Part shown: in pieces, positions 24,501-30,621 of the stretch | Numbering within the stretch: the stretch's first letter is position 1 | How the letters are laid out: the number at the start of each line of letters is the position of its first letter | Source: Perognathus longimembris pacificus | Taxonomy: Eukaryota > Chordata > Mammalia > Rodentia > Heteromyidae | DNA length: 64,000 nt | Reading direction: 5' to 3' | Assembly: GCF_023159225.1 (NCBI RefSeq) | Contig: NC_063177.1 | Span: 16,950,673 to 17,014,672 of the forward strand | Position numbers and translations under genes: made by a program | Notes under the pieces: model-generated | The model's input: the letters and a program-made list of their open reading frames with translations, nothing else | What the model was told of the DNA's origin: nothing | Database searches by the model: none

Positions 24501-26285
24501 GTGGAGCTTCTGGGCATGATAAAGAATCATCAGGGGGAATCATTCCTGAAGTTAGCCTTAGAATGGAACAGCACTGTCATGACCCCTCTGGGGAGCTCTC
24601 TGCCTTGGTTGATGAGGACAAAGAGGAAGGGAAGGGAGGGGCTGGTACAGTGATAATGCTAGAATCAGAGAGAAGAGGGACAGAGTCTACCTCCCCCATG
24701 GTCTTCACTCCTTATAAAACTTCTATACAACACACATGCTTTCTCTTTATTAGCTACAACAAAAGGCTGTGGCTAGTGAAATCTTTAAAGGCAAGAAGGA
24801 TAATTACCCCCAGAGTGTCCCCAGGCTCTTCATCAGTACAAGGCTCGGTGAGTCCCTGACTTTGCAGTCCTCAAACCTCCCATCACTGTCCTATTTCCTC
24901 TCATCATATCTGACTTCACTCTTCCCCCATCTGGATTGCAGGCACAGATGAAATTAGCCCCAAAGTGCTACAAGCCCTAGGCTCTGAGCCCATCCAGGTA
25001 AGACCCCATCTGCAGCAGCCCTAGTCTAGCACATCTCTGCTGCCCAAGGGTGGAGCAGGGTATGAGCAGAGGGTAGGCCACCCTTAGAGTCCCTCAGCCC
25101 CTCACCTGCCCCTCAGTTCCTCCCCTGCTACTCACTCTCTCTGCCCTGTGTCTCCAGTATGCTGTGCCAGTAGTGAAATATGACCGAAAGGGCTATAAGC
25201 CTCGCTCTCGGCAGCTGCTACTCACACCCAGCGCTGTGGTCATCGTAGAGGACGCCAGAGTCAAACAGAGGATTGATTACGCCAATCTGACTGGTCAGTC
25301 AGGATCCAGGGTTTTGAGGGAGGATCTCTGCTCTGACCCTCAATCCCTGACCTCTGCCCCTCTTCCTCAGGAATCTCCGTCAGCAGCCTGAGTGACAGCC
25401 TGTTCGTACTTCATGTGCAGCGTGAGGACAATAAGCAGAAGGTGCCCATTTAGGGCTGGGAAGTTGGGTGGGGGGAGAATCTTCTATCTCTGAACTGGGC
25501 TTGATATTTTCTTCCACCTGCCCTCCCAGGGGGATGTGGTGCTACAGAGTGACCATGTGATTGAGACACTGACCAAGACGGCCCTCAGCGCGGACCGTGT
25601 GAACAATATCAACATCAACCAGGGCAGGTAAGGCGAGCAGGGATGGTGAAAGGGCTGAATCTGCACCTGGGCACAGAGCAGAGACTCAACCATGGGTCTG
25701 ACTCTGTGGGAAAGTCCTCACATGCTCCCTTCCCTCCAGCATCACATTTGCAGGGGGCCCTGGCAGGGATGGCATCATCGACTTCACACCTGGCTCAGAG
25801 CTGCTCATCACCAAAGCCAAGAATGGGCACCTGGCTGTGGTGAGTGGGATCTGCTTCCCAGGGGTCACTTTAAAGCTAGGGTAGAGCCTACCAGTGGCCA
25901 AGCCTTTCTTGGTAATGCTTGGCAGTCCCTGAACACTCCACCTGCATCCTTAATCCAAAGAGCTCCATCCTATCTCCTTTGAGGGCCACAGAGGGACGGT
26001 TTGAGTCTCCAAGATGCAGAGGGTCATAAAGATGGTGGCAAAGGGATATAGGGAGGATATGGGGGAATAGGCAGTGTACTAGATGGGAGGAGAGGCCCAC
26101 TCTGGCCAGAGCAGCAAGTATTTCTGTGGGAGGAGGACCAAAGTCTACAGGTACAAGACCCCTAGACCTGCCAAATCTGCTATTGCTGTGTCTAGTCCAG
26201 GCCTACAGGTACTCACAGCACCTGCTTCCCACCTGGGCTTCTCCCGCTGTCCCCACAGGTGGCCCCACGGCTGAATTCTCGGTGA
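2364..26285 (+). CDS. MYO1C: Myosin Ic / nuclear myosin I, full coding span (32 exons)
   Basis: Encodes a class I unconventional myosin, an ATP-driven single-headed actin motor with calmodulin light chains that tethers membranes to actin; its longest form is nuclear myosin I. I joined the exons by reading GT/AG borders and frame: 25 leader codons plus 1038 shared codons give 1063 residues (isoform A), 1044 from the 8672 leader (B) and 1028 from the internal ATG at 9915 (C), the lengths I know for the mammalian protein. Order in isoform A numbering: motor about 45-730 with P-loop 140-147, switch I near 192-200 and switch II near 421-426; IQ motifs about 735-800; TH1/PH-like tail about 850-1063. 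No stop, frameshift or missing catalytic motif was seen. The span includes introns; exons are listed separately. Identity is certain; untranslated first exons are not resolved. Confidence 0.97.
2990..3760 (+). promoter_or_regulatory. MYO1C: CpG island 1, candidate MYO1C promoter / noncoding first exon
   Basis: Dense CpG and GC with clustered GGGGCGGGG-like boxes lies 0.6 kb downstream of the nuclear leader exon and contains no recognised coding leader. Possible donors for an untranslated first exon are GTGGGT at 3304 and GTGAGT at 3701. I infer a promoter for isoform C transcripts, whose protein starts within exon 2; transcript data are needed to confirm it. Confidence 0.6.
4660..5024. mobile_element. 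B1-Geo SINE (-) then B1-like fragment (+)
   Basis: 4660-4905 reads as the reverse complement of a diverged B1-Geo; 4932-5024 is a forward B1-like piece ending in an A-rich tail. Confidence 0.65.
5030..5238 (+). mobile_element. IDL-Geo dimeric SINE
   Basis: The ID-like left half (ggggctggggatatggccta, B box ggttccattcc) is joined to the Geo right half and an A tail. The tail runs into an alternating tatgtacgta tract that contains a 20-bp perfect palindrome at 5244-5263. Confidence 0.88.
5790..6150. mobile_element. MIR-like scrap and B1-Geo SINE (+)
   Basis: 5790-5880 has the 'caagtcacttcacctaccaa ... ctcagtttc' wording of an old MIR (weak). 5915-6150 is a clear forward B1-Geo, ending 180 bases before CpG island 2. 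Confidence 0.65.
6330..6600 (+). promoter_or_regulatory. CpG island 2 with tandem GC boxes
   Basis: A compact CpG-rich block. At 6491-6514 a GGGGC unit repeats about five times, an array of overlapping Sp1/KLF-type GC boxes. It lies in the first MYO1C intron with no coding leader attached, so it may be an alternative promoter or an enhancer. Confidence 0.5.
7195..7320 (+). repeat. Probable old MIR fragment
   Basis: Wording like 'ttgtaaggatgaggaacagactgagaagtgac' resembles a diverged MIR core. Assigned from memory of the family; not verified. Confidence 0.35.
7798..8030 (+). mobile_element. B1-Geo composite SINE
   Basis: Forward B1-like left part plus Geo right part ending in cccagtactggcacacacac; it ends about 100 bases before the ETS/MEF2-bearing promoter sequence of isoform B. 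Confidence 0.75.
8060..8960 (+). promoter_or_regulatory. MYO1C: CpG island 3, MYO1C isoform B promoter
   Basis: The CpG-rich block surrounds the MRYRAS exon. It includes a perfect ETS-type site CCGGAAGTG at 8278-8286, a CArG-like CCGTATTTGG at 8129-8138 (one base off consensus) and a perfect MEF2-type CTATTTTTAA at 8149-8158. A run of 17 C sits at 8426-8442. No TATA box was seen, so dispersed initiation about 0-350 bases before 8672 is likely. Confidence 0.65.
8672..8689 (+). CDS. MYO1C: MYO1C exon 1B, isoform B leader (MRYRAS)
   Basis: A six-codon coding leader, MRYRAS, ends at a GTGAGC donor at 8690 in phase 0 and splices to exon 2 at ALGSDG, giving the 1044-residue isoform B. It lies inside the third CpG island, and the GC-rich sequence just upstream is presumably its 5' UTR. 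It is too short to stand out as an open frame; I recognised it from the known isoform B N-terminus and the exact donor. Confidence 0.9.
9885..10040 (+). CDS. MYO1C: MYO1C exon 2 (isoform A residues 26-77)
   Basis: First shared exon. It follows a CTCCACAG acceptor and ends at GTGAGG, 52 whole codons. The ATG at 9915-9917 ([10 protein letters not shown]) is the start of isoform C, so this exon is coding throughout in isoforms A and B and only from 9915 in C. It holds the N-terminal part of the motor ([12 protein letters not shown]). Confidence 0.97.
10144..10259 (+). CDS. MYO1C: MYO1C exon 3 (residues 78-116)
   Basis: Motor core; encodes [13 protein letters not shown], the conserved myosin strand-loop ahead of the nucleotide pocket. 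Acceptor TTCCAG and donor GTAAGT; the last codon is split after two bases. Confidence 0.96.
10727..10925 (+). CDS. MYO1C: MYO1C exon 4, P-loop exon (residues 116-182)
   Basis: Contains the Walker A/P-loop GESGAGKT, encoded at 10797-10820 (residues 140-147), which binds the ATP phosphates. Acceptor CCTCAG, donor GTGACA. With exon 3 it sums to 105 codons. Confidence 0.97.
11007..11087 (+). CDS. MYO1C: MYO1C exon 5, switch I exon (residues 183-209)
   Basis: Encodes AFGNAKT followed by [10 protein letters not shown], the switch I loop that senses the gamma phosphate. It is 27 codons in phase 0 between TCCTAG and GTACCT. Confidence 0.97.
11118..11860 (+). repeat. Old L2-like sequence interrupted by younger SINEs
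   Basis: 11118-11228 and 11640-11860 read like diverged L2/MER sequence ('ggccttgctgagaagtgaca'). An IDL-Geo (about 11229-11434) and a minus B1-like element (11515-11640) sit inside. The family name is from memory. Confidence 0.4.
11229..11434 (+). mobile_element. IDL-Geo dimeric SINE
   Basis: Complete dimer (gggctgggaatatggcctag ... ccccaggactggcc) with A-rich tail, in the intron before MYO1C exon 6. Confidence 0.85.
11515..11945 (-). mobile_element. B1-like SINE and lone ID-type monomer, minus strand
   Basis: 11515-11640 is a minus B1-like element. 11860-11945 is a reverse-complement ID monomer without a Geo half (aggattgaacctctgggtct). Confidence 0.55.
12266..12585 (+). mobile_element. 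B1-like SINEs ending in a CA microsatellite
   Basis: A B1-like piece (12266-12345) is followed by a B1-Geo (12346-12535) whose 3' end passes into an uninterrupted CA dinucleotide run, 12536-12585, about 25 units and likely polymorphic. Confidence 0.75.
12674..12881 (+). mobile_element. IDL-Geo dimeric SINE
   Basis: Full dimer with gcttagtggtagagtgcttg left half and an A-rich tail; 230 bases upstream of MYO1C exon 6. A MIR-like scrap follows at about 12955-13050. Confidence 0.82.
13115..13294 (+). CDS. MYO1C: MYO1C exon 6 (residues 210-269)
   Basis: Motor exon encoding [19 protein letters not shown] and [13 protein letters not shown], the conserved segment after switch I. It is 60 codons in phase 0 with acceptor CCACAG and donor GTGAGT. 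The 2-kb intron before it is repeat-filled. Confidence 0.97.
13376..13474 (+). CDS. MYO1C: MYO1C exon 7 (residues 270-302)
   Basis: 33 codons ([15 protein letters not shown] to FTEDEVE) between CCTTAG and GTAAGG, phase 0; upper 50-kDa region of the motor. Confidence 0.96.
13673..13786 (+). CDS. MYO1C: MYO1C exon 8 (residues 303-340)
   Basis: 38 codons including [12 protein letters not shown], a highly conserved myosin helix. Acceptor CCTCAG, donor GTGAGT, phase 0. Confidence 0.96.
13879..13950 (+). CDS. MYO1C: MYO1C exon 9 (residues 341-364)
   Basis: 24 codons ([18 protein letters not shown]) leading towards the actin-binding face. Acceptor CTACAG, donor GTGAGG, phase 0. Confidence 0.95.
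14336..14455 (+). CDS. MYO1C: MYO1C exon 10 (residues 365-404)
   Basis: 40 codons, with [17 protein letters not shown], the long conserved helix of the motor. Acceptor GACAG, donor GTGAGC, phase 0. Confidence 0.96.
14574..14656 (+). CDS. MYO1C: MYO1C exon 11, switch II exon (residues 405-432)
   Basis: Encodes [12 protein letters not shown], the switch II motif (LDIYGFE, residues 420-426) coupling ATP hydrolysis to the power stroke. It ends with a split AG|C serine codon at donor GTCAGC. Confidence 0.97.
14860..14965 (+). CDS. MYO1C: MYO1C exon 12 (residues 432-467)
   Basis: Relay-helix exon: [17 protein letters not shown]. Acceptor CCACAG, donor GTACGT; together with exon 11 it gives exactly 63 codons. 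Confidence 0.97.
15074..15154 (+). CDS. MYO1C: MYO1C exon 13 (residues 468-494)
   Basis: 27 codons ([15 protein letters not shown] to GIISIL) of the relay and lower 50-kDa region, phase 0; acceptor TCACAG, donor GTGGGT. The following intron carries a run of 14 G at 15274-15287. Confidence 0.96.
15372..15463 (+). CDS. MYO1C: MYO1C exon 14 (residues 495-525)
   Basis: Encodes [19 protein letters not shown] and ends HPHFLT with a split threonine codon (AC|G) at GTGAGT. The next intron (15464-18321) is the one with the 260-bp tandem duplication. Confidence 0.96.
15738..15957 (-). mobile_element. B1-Geo SINE, minus strand
   Basis: Reverse complement of the composite: tail (tttgtttgtttgtttg), Geo half, then B1-like half ending 'ccaccagcacccagctg'. 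Confidence 0.75.
16178..16697. repeat. Near-perfect 260-bp tandem duplication in MYO1C intron 14
   Basis: The unit starting gccagtcctgggccttgg at 16178 recurs at 16438 with no mismatch I could find. Each unit holds a minus-strand IDL-Geo SINE plus about 70 bases of unique flank (ttttctaaatcctatgtcta ... aacatttaaatga). A third, clearly diverged minus IDL-Geo begins at 16697. Confidence 0.92.
16685..16887 (-). mobile_element. IDL-Geo SINE, minus strand, beside the tandem duplication
   Basis: Same family as the duplicated copies but with different diagnostic bases (cctggggcttgaactc), so it is an independent insertion. A MIR-like stretch follows at about 16890-17000. Confidence 0.8.
17300..17706 (-). 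mobile_element. ID monomer and B1-Geo SINE, minus strand
   Basis: 17300-17378 is a lone reverse ID-type monomer (ggggatcaaacccagacctc); 17478-17706 is a minus B1-Geo. Confidence 0.65.
17864..18070 (+). mobile_element. IDL-Geo dimeric SINE with target-site duplication
   Basis: Flanked by aaaatgaaagcagtc at 17849-17863 and 18071-18085; 250 bases before MYO1C exon 15. Confidence 0.88.
18322..18416 (+). CDS. MYO1C: MYO1C exon 15 (residues 525-557)
   Basis: Encodes [20 protein letters not shown] and [10 protein letters not shown], the conserved segment before loop 2. Acceptor CCTCAG, donor GTAAGG. Confidence 0.96.
18484..18562 (-). mobile_element. B1-like fragment, minus strand
   Basis: Short remnant (ggctaggattatagttatga gccaccaagcacccagc) immediately upstream of the exon 16 acceptor. 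Confidence 0.5.
18597..18643 (+). CDS. MYO1C: MYO1C exon 16 (residues 557-572)
   Basis: Short 47-base exon: [16 protein letters not shown], the canonical myosin FLDKN motif. Acceptor ACCAG, donor GTGAGG; exons 14-16 sum to 78 codons. Confidence 0.96.
18765..18845 (+). CDS. MYO1C: MYO1C exon 17 (residues 573-599)
   Basis: 27 codons, [14 protein letters not shown] to KKRPET, covering the loop-2 actin-binding surface. The donor GTGCGG is weaker than average; acceptor TCACAG. Confidence 0.95.
19002..19229 (-). mobile_element. IDL-Geo SINE, minus strand, with target-site duplication
   Basis: Flanked by aggaagacctttt at 18989-19001 and 19230-19242. Confidence 0.85.
19243..20385 (+). other. MYO1C: MYO1C intron 17 interior, mostly unique
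   Basis: 19440-19640 has L2-like wording (aggaaggcttcctggaagag). The rest shows no repeat or exon that I recognise. Confidence 0.4.
20386..20610 (+). mobile_element. IDL-Geo SINE with long A tail
   Basis: Full dimer with an extra A-run inside the right half (after gccttgagc) and a terminal run of more than 20 A, suggesting a fairly recent insertion. Confidence 0.82.
20611..21119. other. MYO1C: MYO1C intron 17, no feature seen
   Basis: About 500 bases of T/C-rich apparently unique sequence without repeat or exon. Confidence 0.4.
21120..21362 (+). mobile_element. B1-Geo SINE with C-run tail
   Basis: Forward composite whose 3' end is accagcacacacc followed by a run of about 14 C rather than A. 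Confidence 0.72.
21615..21720 (+). CDS. MYO1C: MYO1C exon 18 (residues 600-635)
   Basis: Encodes [16 protein letters not shown] and [12 protein letters not shown], the conserved lower-50k/SH1-helix approach of class I myosins. Acceptor CTCCAG, donor GTAGGC. It follows a 2.8-kb repeat-bearing intron. Confidence 0.97.
21813..21930 (+). CDS. MYO1C: MYO1C exon 19 (residues 635-674)
   Basis: Converter region: [16 protein letters not shown] and [16 protein letters not shown]. Acceptor TACCAG, donor GTGAGG. Confidence 0.97.
22471..22584 (+). CDS. MYO1C: MYO1C exon 20 (residues 674-712)
   Basis: End of converter: [27 protein letters not shown]. Acceptor TGCCAG, donor GTGAGT with a split arginine codon. 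Confidence 0.96.
22661..22737 (+). CDS. MYO1C: MYO1C exon 21 (residues 712-738)
   Basis: Encodes [20 protein letters not shown], the last motor strand running into the lever arm. Acceptor TTCCAG, donor GTAAGA. Confidence 0.96.
22955..23023 (+). CDS. MYO1C: MYO1C exon 22, IQ motif 1 (residues 738-761)
   Basis: First calmodulin-binding IQ motif, [17 protein letters not shown]. Acceptor CCCCAG; the donor is GTTTGG, a poor match to consensus, yet the frame is only kept by using it. Confidence 0.94.
23112..23196 (+). CDS. MYO1C: MYO1C exon 23, IQ motif 2 and nuclear signal (residues 761-789)
   Basis: Second IQ motif ([20 protein letters not shown]). The basic cluster [10 protein letters not shown] corresponds to the region reported as the nuclear localisation signal of nuclear myosin I. 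Acceptor TCACAG, donor GTGAGT. Confidence 0.95.
23287..23446 (+). CDS. MYO1C: MYO1C exon 24, IQ motif 3 and start of tail (residues 789-842)
   Basis: Third IQ-like motif ([13 protein letters not shown] across the junction) followed by the post-IQ segment [16 protein letters not shown] and a proline stretch. Acceptor TTTCAG, donor GTACGT; exons 18-24 sum to 243 codons. Confidence 0.96.
23731..23814 (+). CDS. MYO1C: MYO1C exon 25 (residues 843-870)
   Basis: 28 codons, [18 protein letters not shown], at the start of the TH1 tail. Acceptor CACACAG, donor GTGTGG (weak). Confidence 0.95.
24190..24480 (+). mobile_element. Old B1/ID-type SINE pieces in MYO1C intron 25
   Basis: Two diverged B1-like starts (ggcttacacctataattcc; aacctgtgcctgtcatccca) and an ID-like end. 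The remainder of the intron, 23815-24190 and 24480-24753, shows no feature I recognise. Confidence 0.5.
24754..24847 (+). CDS. MYO1C: MYO1C exon 26 (residues 871-902)
   Basis: TH1 tail: [19 protein letters not shown] to FISTRL. Acceptor TTATTAG, donor GTGAGT with a split glycine codon. Confidence 0.96.
24942..24997 (+). CDS. MYO1C: MYO1C exon 27 (residues 902-920)
   Basis: [19 protein letters not shown], 56 bases; acceptor TTGCAG, donor GTAAGA. With exon 26 it sums to 50 codons. Confidence 0.95.
25158..25293 (+). CDS. MYO1C: MYO1C exon 28, PIP2-binding PH-like site (residues 921-966)
   Basis: Encodes [18 protein letters not shown]. Lys927 and Arg938 here equal Lys892 and Arg903 in isoform C numbering, the residues I recall as essential for phosphoinositide binding by the PH-like fold; both are intact. 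Acceptor CTCCAG, donor GTCAGT. Confidence 0.97.
25371..25441 (+). CDS. MYO1C: MYO1C exon 29 (residues 966-989)
   Basis: [19 protein letters not shown] of the tail domain. Acceptor CCTCAG; the donor GTGCCC is very weak but the phase requires it. Exons 28-29 sum to 69 codons. Confidence 0.93.
25530..25627 (+). CDS. MYO1C: MYO1C exon 30 (residues 990-1022)
   Basis: [19 protein letters not shown] to NINQG, tail domain; acceptor TCCCAG, donor GTAAGG. Confidence 0.96.
25740..25839 (+). CDS. MYO1C: MYO1C exon 31 (residues 1022-1055)
   Basis: [19 protein letters not shown] to NGHLAVV, tail domain; acceptor CTCCAG, donor GTGAGT. Confidence 0.96.
26259..26285 (+). CDS. MYO1C: MYO1C exon 32, C-terminus and stop (residues 1056-1063)
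   Basis: Final coding piece VAPRLNSR followed by TGA at 26283-26285, after acceptor CCACAG. The protein ends in the basic peptide typical of myosin Ic. Confidence 0.96.
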   Translation: MAPRLNSR

Positions 26286-26844
26286 TGAAAGTGCCCTCCG
26301 GACCCCAACCTGACTCCTGATGCTTTGCTTACCCCCTCTGCCCCTCCCAGTTACCAAAGATTCGAGCTTCCAGACAGGGACCTAGGGACACCTCAAAGCC
26401 CACCTGAAAACTCCTGCCCCTATTCACCCTGCTCTTGAGGGGTACCAGGGGCTAGGGAGCTACCCCAGGAGCGGGCCAGGCCGGGCCACAGCAATAGGAA
26501 AGCGGGGGCCAGAGCAAGCTGTGCCAGCCCCCCTGCTGATGCCAAATACATGAGGGAAGGGACTTTTTTGCTGAGGTTTTCTCTGAGATTTTTGATGCAT
26601 TATAGGAAACTATTTTTTAAAAAATCAATTTTCCTACCCCAAGACACACTGGATGTGTTTCCCTGACTCAAACAGGGCAAGGAATGTAGCTAGGAGGTTG
26701 GGTGGGCTGGCCCTATCCAGACCACCTCCCCTCCTCCTTCCTTGGTACCTTGCCTCTCTGTCTGCCTGCCCACCTGCCCCTTTTGCAGCCCACTGACCTC
26801 CACCTGCCTGCCCCCATATTCCTGCCTTAAGAATGTCCTTTTGG

Positions 26845-27394
26845 CCAGGCACCAGTGGCTCCAGCCTATAATTCTAGCTACTCAGAAGGCTGAGATCTAG
26901 GGAATCATATTTCAAAGCCAGCCTGGGACAAAAAAATTCTAAGTATCTCCATCTTCGATTAACCAGCAAAATGCTGGACTGGAGGCATGGCTCAAGTGAT
27001 TGATCACTAGCTATGAACAAGAAAGCTGAGTAAGATTGGGAAGGCTTGAGTTCAAGTCCTGGTACAGGCACAAAGACAAAAGGAAATGACTGTTTAGGAA
27101 GTGGGACAGCAACTCAGTGGTAGATCATGTGCCTAGCATGTGTGAGGACTTGAGTTCAATATCCAGCATTTAAGGAAAAAAAAAAAGTGGGACTGGGAAT
27201 GTGGCTTAGTGGTAGAGTGCTTGCCTTGCATGCATGAAACCCTGGGTTCAATTCCTCCACACCAAGTAAACAGCAAAAGCCAGAAGTGGCACTGTGGCTC
27301 AAGTGGCAGAGTGCTAGCCTTGAGCAAAAGGAAGCCAGGGACAGTGCTTAGGCCCTGAGTCCCAAGCCCCAGGACTGGCAAAAAAAAAAAAATG
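26845..27394 (+). mobile_element. Three sense SINEs inside the MYO1C 3' UTR
   Basis: B1-Geo at 26845-27080, ID-type monomer with A tail at 27090-27187, IDL-Geo at 27188-27394. All lie in the transcript's sense orientation and add roughly a third of the UTR length. Confidence 0.78.
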
Positions 27395-27971
27395 ACCATC
27401 TAAATATTAAATATTTTCTTGCCAGTGTAGGAAAAGAAATGTTAGACATAGGATTTAGAAAACTTCGAGAAAGCATCTATCTAGTCCAGACCTCTGGGGT
27501 TACAGAGTTGGAGACAGACGCCCAAAGAGGGGAAGACACTGACCCAAGGTCATACAGCCAGTTGGGGCAAAACCAGAAGTAAGACCCCAACCCCAGCACT
27601 CTTCACTGCCTCTCCCAGAGACAACGAACCCCATTGAAAACATGGGTCATGTCTTAAGTGCACACTTGGCTCCCTGACCAGCAATCACTCTTGGGGGCCA
27701 CCAGGTAGGAGGAACTCCTCTGCCTCAGTCCATGCCTTAGGAGGATAACCACCCTCACACATCCTTGTACCCAGTACAAGAATGTGGGAGCTTCACTGGT
27801 TCCGGACCCCCTCTGCAGCCTGAGAGAGTGGGGAAGGGGCCAGCCTTAGAGGAACTGCAGGGGCATCACCTCTTTCTGCTGCTTCCCCTGTACCCCCAGA
27901 GGGCCTGGAGGTGAGCACCCTCGGGGGACCTCAGCCCACTGCTGACACTTCTGCAATCCAGAGAAACACTA

Positions 27972-27977
27972 AATAAA
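27972..27977 (+). terminator. MYO1C: MYO1C poly(A) signal AATAAA
   Basis: Canonical AATAAA, followed about 30 bases later by a GT-rich stretch (tctccttgtgggt), the usual layout of a cleavage site near 27990-28000. No other canonical hexamer was noticed between the stop codon and here. Confidence 0.75.
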
Positions 27978-28070
27978 GCAATATGCGTTTGCCAACACGG
28001 TCTCCTTGTGGGTATTGAGAATGGCAGAGGGCCTTAGAGGACAACTGGGATCTTAAAATTTCTGTCTTGT

Positions 28071-28280
28071 GGGGCTAGGGATATAGCCTAGCGGCAAGAG
28101 TGCCTGCCTCGGATACACAAGGCCCTAGGTTCAATTCCCCAGCACCACATATACAGAAAAACGGCCAGAAGCGGCGCTGTGGCTCAAGTGGCAGAGTGCT
28201 AGCCTTGAGCGGGAAGAAGCCAGGGACAGTGCTCAGGCCCTGAGTCCAAGGCCCAGGACTGGCCAAAAAAAAAAAAAAAT
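28071..28280 (+). mobile_element. IDL-Geo dimeric SINE
   Basis: Complete dimer (ggggctagggatatagccta) with A tail, 75 bases past the MYO1C cleavage region. Confidence 0.85.
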
Positions 28281-28555
28281 TTCTGTCTTGTTCACAGAAG
28301 CAGTAGCCTCCACACACACACAGGGACATGATAACCTAACTAGTCATTTACTGCAGACATGATTCCATTGACTGTTGGCCAAACTCTGCTTTGCCTGCCC
28401 AGTGCTCTGGGCTGGGAGCAAAGGAACATCATGCACAGTGTCCGCCCACATGGCCAGGCAGCATCTGGACAAACAGCCTTAGTGTATACTAATGAGAAAT
28501 GGGCTTCTGGGAGGGAAGGTGGCATTTCAGGTGAGTCTCAAAAGACTCACTTCTA

Positions 28556-28765
28556 GGGCTAGGAATGTGGCTTAGCAGTAAAGCACTTGACTTGTATGCA
28601 CGAAGCCCTGGGTTCGATTCCTCAGCACTGCATACACAGAAAAACTCGGAAGTGGCGCTGTGGCTCACGTGGCAGAGTGCTAACCTTGAGCAAAAGGAAG
28701 CCAGGGACAGTGCTCAGGCCCTGAGTCCAAGCCCCAGGACTGGCAAAAAAACAAAACAAAACCTC
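28556..28765 (+). mobile_element. IDL-Geo dimeric SINE
   Basis: Complete forward dimer ending in an A/C-rich tail (aaaaaaacaaaacaaaac). Confidence 0.85.
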
Positions 28766-28984
28766 ACTCTAGTTCTAATTCTGTTGGTGACAACCCAGGT
28801 CCAAACTAATGTAGGAAAAAAAGGGCATTGGCAATTTTATAAAACTGGGAAAGGTTGCTTCTCAGTGTTCAAATGATATGGTTAGGAACTTTTGGGGCCA
28901 CTTCTAGGCTTAGCTTTCCTCCAAGGTGGTTTTACAGTAGACTTCTCCCTGGTCAGGTGGCAGTAACAATGCCAGCAGCTTCAG

Positions 28985-29228
28985 GCTTTTTTTTTTTTTT
29001 TTTTTTTTTTGCTAATCTTGAGGGCTTGAACTCTGGGCCTGGGCCCTATTTCTGAGCTTTTGTACTCAAGGCTGGAGCTCTATACTTGAGCCACAGCTCC
29101 ACTTTTGGCTTTTTGTGATTAATTGGAGATAAGTATCTCATGAATGTTCCTCCTTCCGCTGGCTTTGAATCATAATCCTCAAATCTCAGCTACGCTTACA
29201 AGTGTAAGCCTCTGGAGCCTGGCTTCCA
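28985..29228 (-). mobile_element. B1-Geo SINE, minus strand
   Basis: Run of about 26 T, then the Geo and B1-like halves in reverse. Confidence 0.72.
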
Positions 29229-29429
29229 GGCTTTCATTCAACAAGTTTAGCATCAGAGTCAGAAAGACCCATTCTCAGAGGACCCACTTGAATAAGGTGT
29301 TCTGTCTTGATCTAGACATTGTAATTTAGAAGAGCACATTGATTGGCAGCCCTGGGCCTCTGTAGCCAAAAGCAACCACACAGAATCAATAAAGTGGGGA
29401 GGGAGTATTGAGTGTAATTGGTTATTTCA

Positions 29430-29710
29430 ATGGACTGGGCTGGGAAGGCTTCTCTGAGGAGGCAACATTGGAGCCAAGGCCTGAAAGAGGAACAAGGAGA
29501 GGACTTGACTGCTGGATATTGAATAAGAAGTTAAGGATATAGAGAATAGCAAGAGCCAAACCCCTCAGGAATGAATGGGCTTATCAGAAAGAAAGGCAGT
29601 CAGTAGAGCTGAAGAGGAGAGAGCAGAATGGAAGATAGGTGCAGTTGCCTCTCATCTCCTTCATATGTCCTCAGTTTTCTCGGCTCAGAGAGAATGTGGT
29701 GCCCACACTG
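29430..29710 (+). repeat. Old L2-like sequence, related to 34500-34850
   Basis: Wording such as 'gggaaggcttctctgaggag' fits an L2 3' end. The block after 29540 shares a recognisable but diverged order of words with 34670-34835 (atagcaagagcca, tatcagag/aa, agtgagctg, tgtcctca). Dispersed old repeat or ancient duplication. Confidence 0.4.
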
Positions 29711-29949
29711 ACCACAAGGACCAAGAGCAGGAGATAGATGACTCCCCAAAGGGAATCAAATCATGGTCTCCGGTGGAAAAAGTGCTACAAGCTGCAACCC
29801 CTGAGCTGTCAGAGGCAACCAGGAAGCACATTAGGAAAGAAGAAATGCATGTGTAGGGCTAAGTCAAGAAAAAGTAGAGGTGGGATCAGGCCACCTGCTA
29901 AAGCTGAGATTCCTCACCCAGGGCAAAAGTTTTTAACAGAATATGATAC

Positions 29950-30150
29950 GCGGGCTGGGAATGTGGCTTACTGGTAGAATGCTCGCCTAGCATGCATGAA
30001 GCCCTGGGTTCGATTCCTCAGCACAACATACACAGAAAAATCCAGAAGTGGCGCTGTGGTTCAAGTTGTAGAGTGCTAGCCTTGAGTACAAAGAGGCTCA
30101 GGGACAGTGCACAATCCTTGAATTCAAGCCCCAGGACTGGCAAAAAATAA
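29950..30150 (+). mobile_element. IDL-Geo dimeric SINE
   Basis: Forward dimer (gggctgggaatgtggcttac) with short tail. Confidence 0.82.
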
Positions 30151-30162
30151 AAGAATGTGATT

Positions 30163-30612
30163 CAGAGCTGGGCACAGTGGTTTGTGCCTATAATCTTAGA
30201 TAGGATGCTGAAATGCAATCATTACAGTTCAAAGCCAGCTCCAAAGCAGACAAATTCACTCTCAAGACTTTTTTTTCTTTTTCTGCCAATCCTGGGGCTT
30301 GAACTCAGGGTCTGGGCATGGTCCCTGGCTTCTTTTGCTCATGACTAGCGCTCTACAACTTAAGCCACAGCACCACTTCTGGTTTTTTCTCTTTATGTAG
30401 TACTGAATAATCAACCCCAGGGCTTCATACATGCTTGGCAAGCACACTACCACTAAGCCACATCCCCAGCCCTCTCAAGATTCTATCTCCAATTAACCAA
30501 CAAAAAGCTGAAAGTGGAGTTTTGACTTAAGTGGTAGAGTATGAACCAAGCAAGCAAGCCAGAGTGAGCAAAAGGTCCTGAGTTCAACCCCCAGTACTTG
30601 GGGAAAATAAAT
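30163..30612 (+). mobile_element. B1-Geo SINE split by a minus IDL-Geo
   Basis: Forward B1-Geo interrupted at 30268-30471 by a minus-strand IDL-Geo. The direct repeat ctctcaaga (30259-30267, 30472-30480) marks the insertion. Confidence 0.82.
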
Positions 30613-30621
30613 AAAAACACC

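Larger units (their letters stand above)
26286..27995 (+). other. MYO1C: MYO1C 3' untranslated region
   Basis: From the TGA to just past the AATAAA at 27972-27977, about 1.7 kb. The first 550 bases and the last 600 look unique; the middle (26845-27394) is three sense-strand SINEs, and 27475-27610 resembles an old MIR. An ATTAAA at 27406-27411, just after the SINEs, is a possible earlier poly(A) signal. The exact cleavage site is inferred. Confidence 0.75.
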
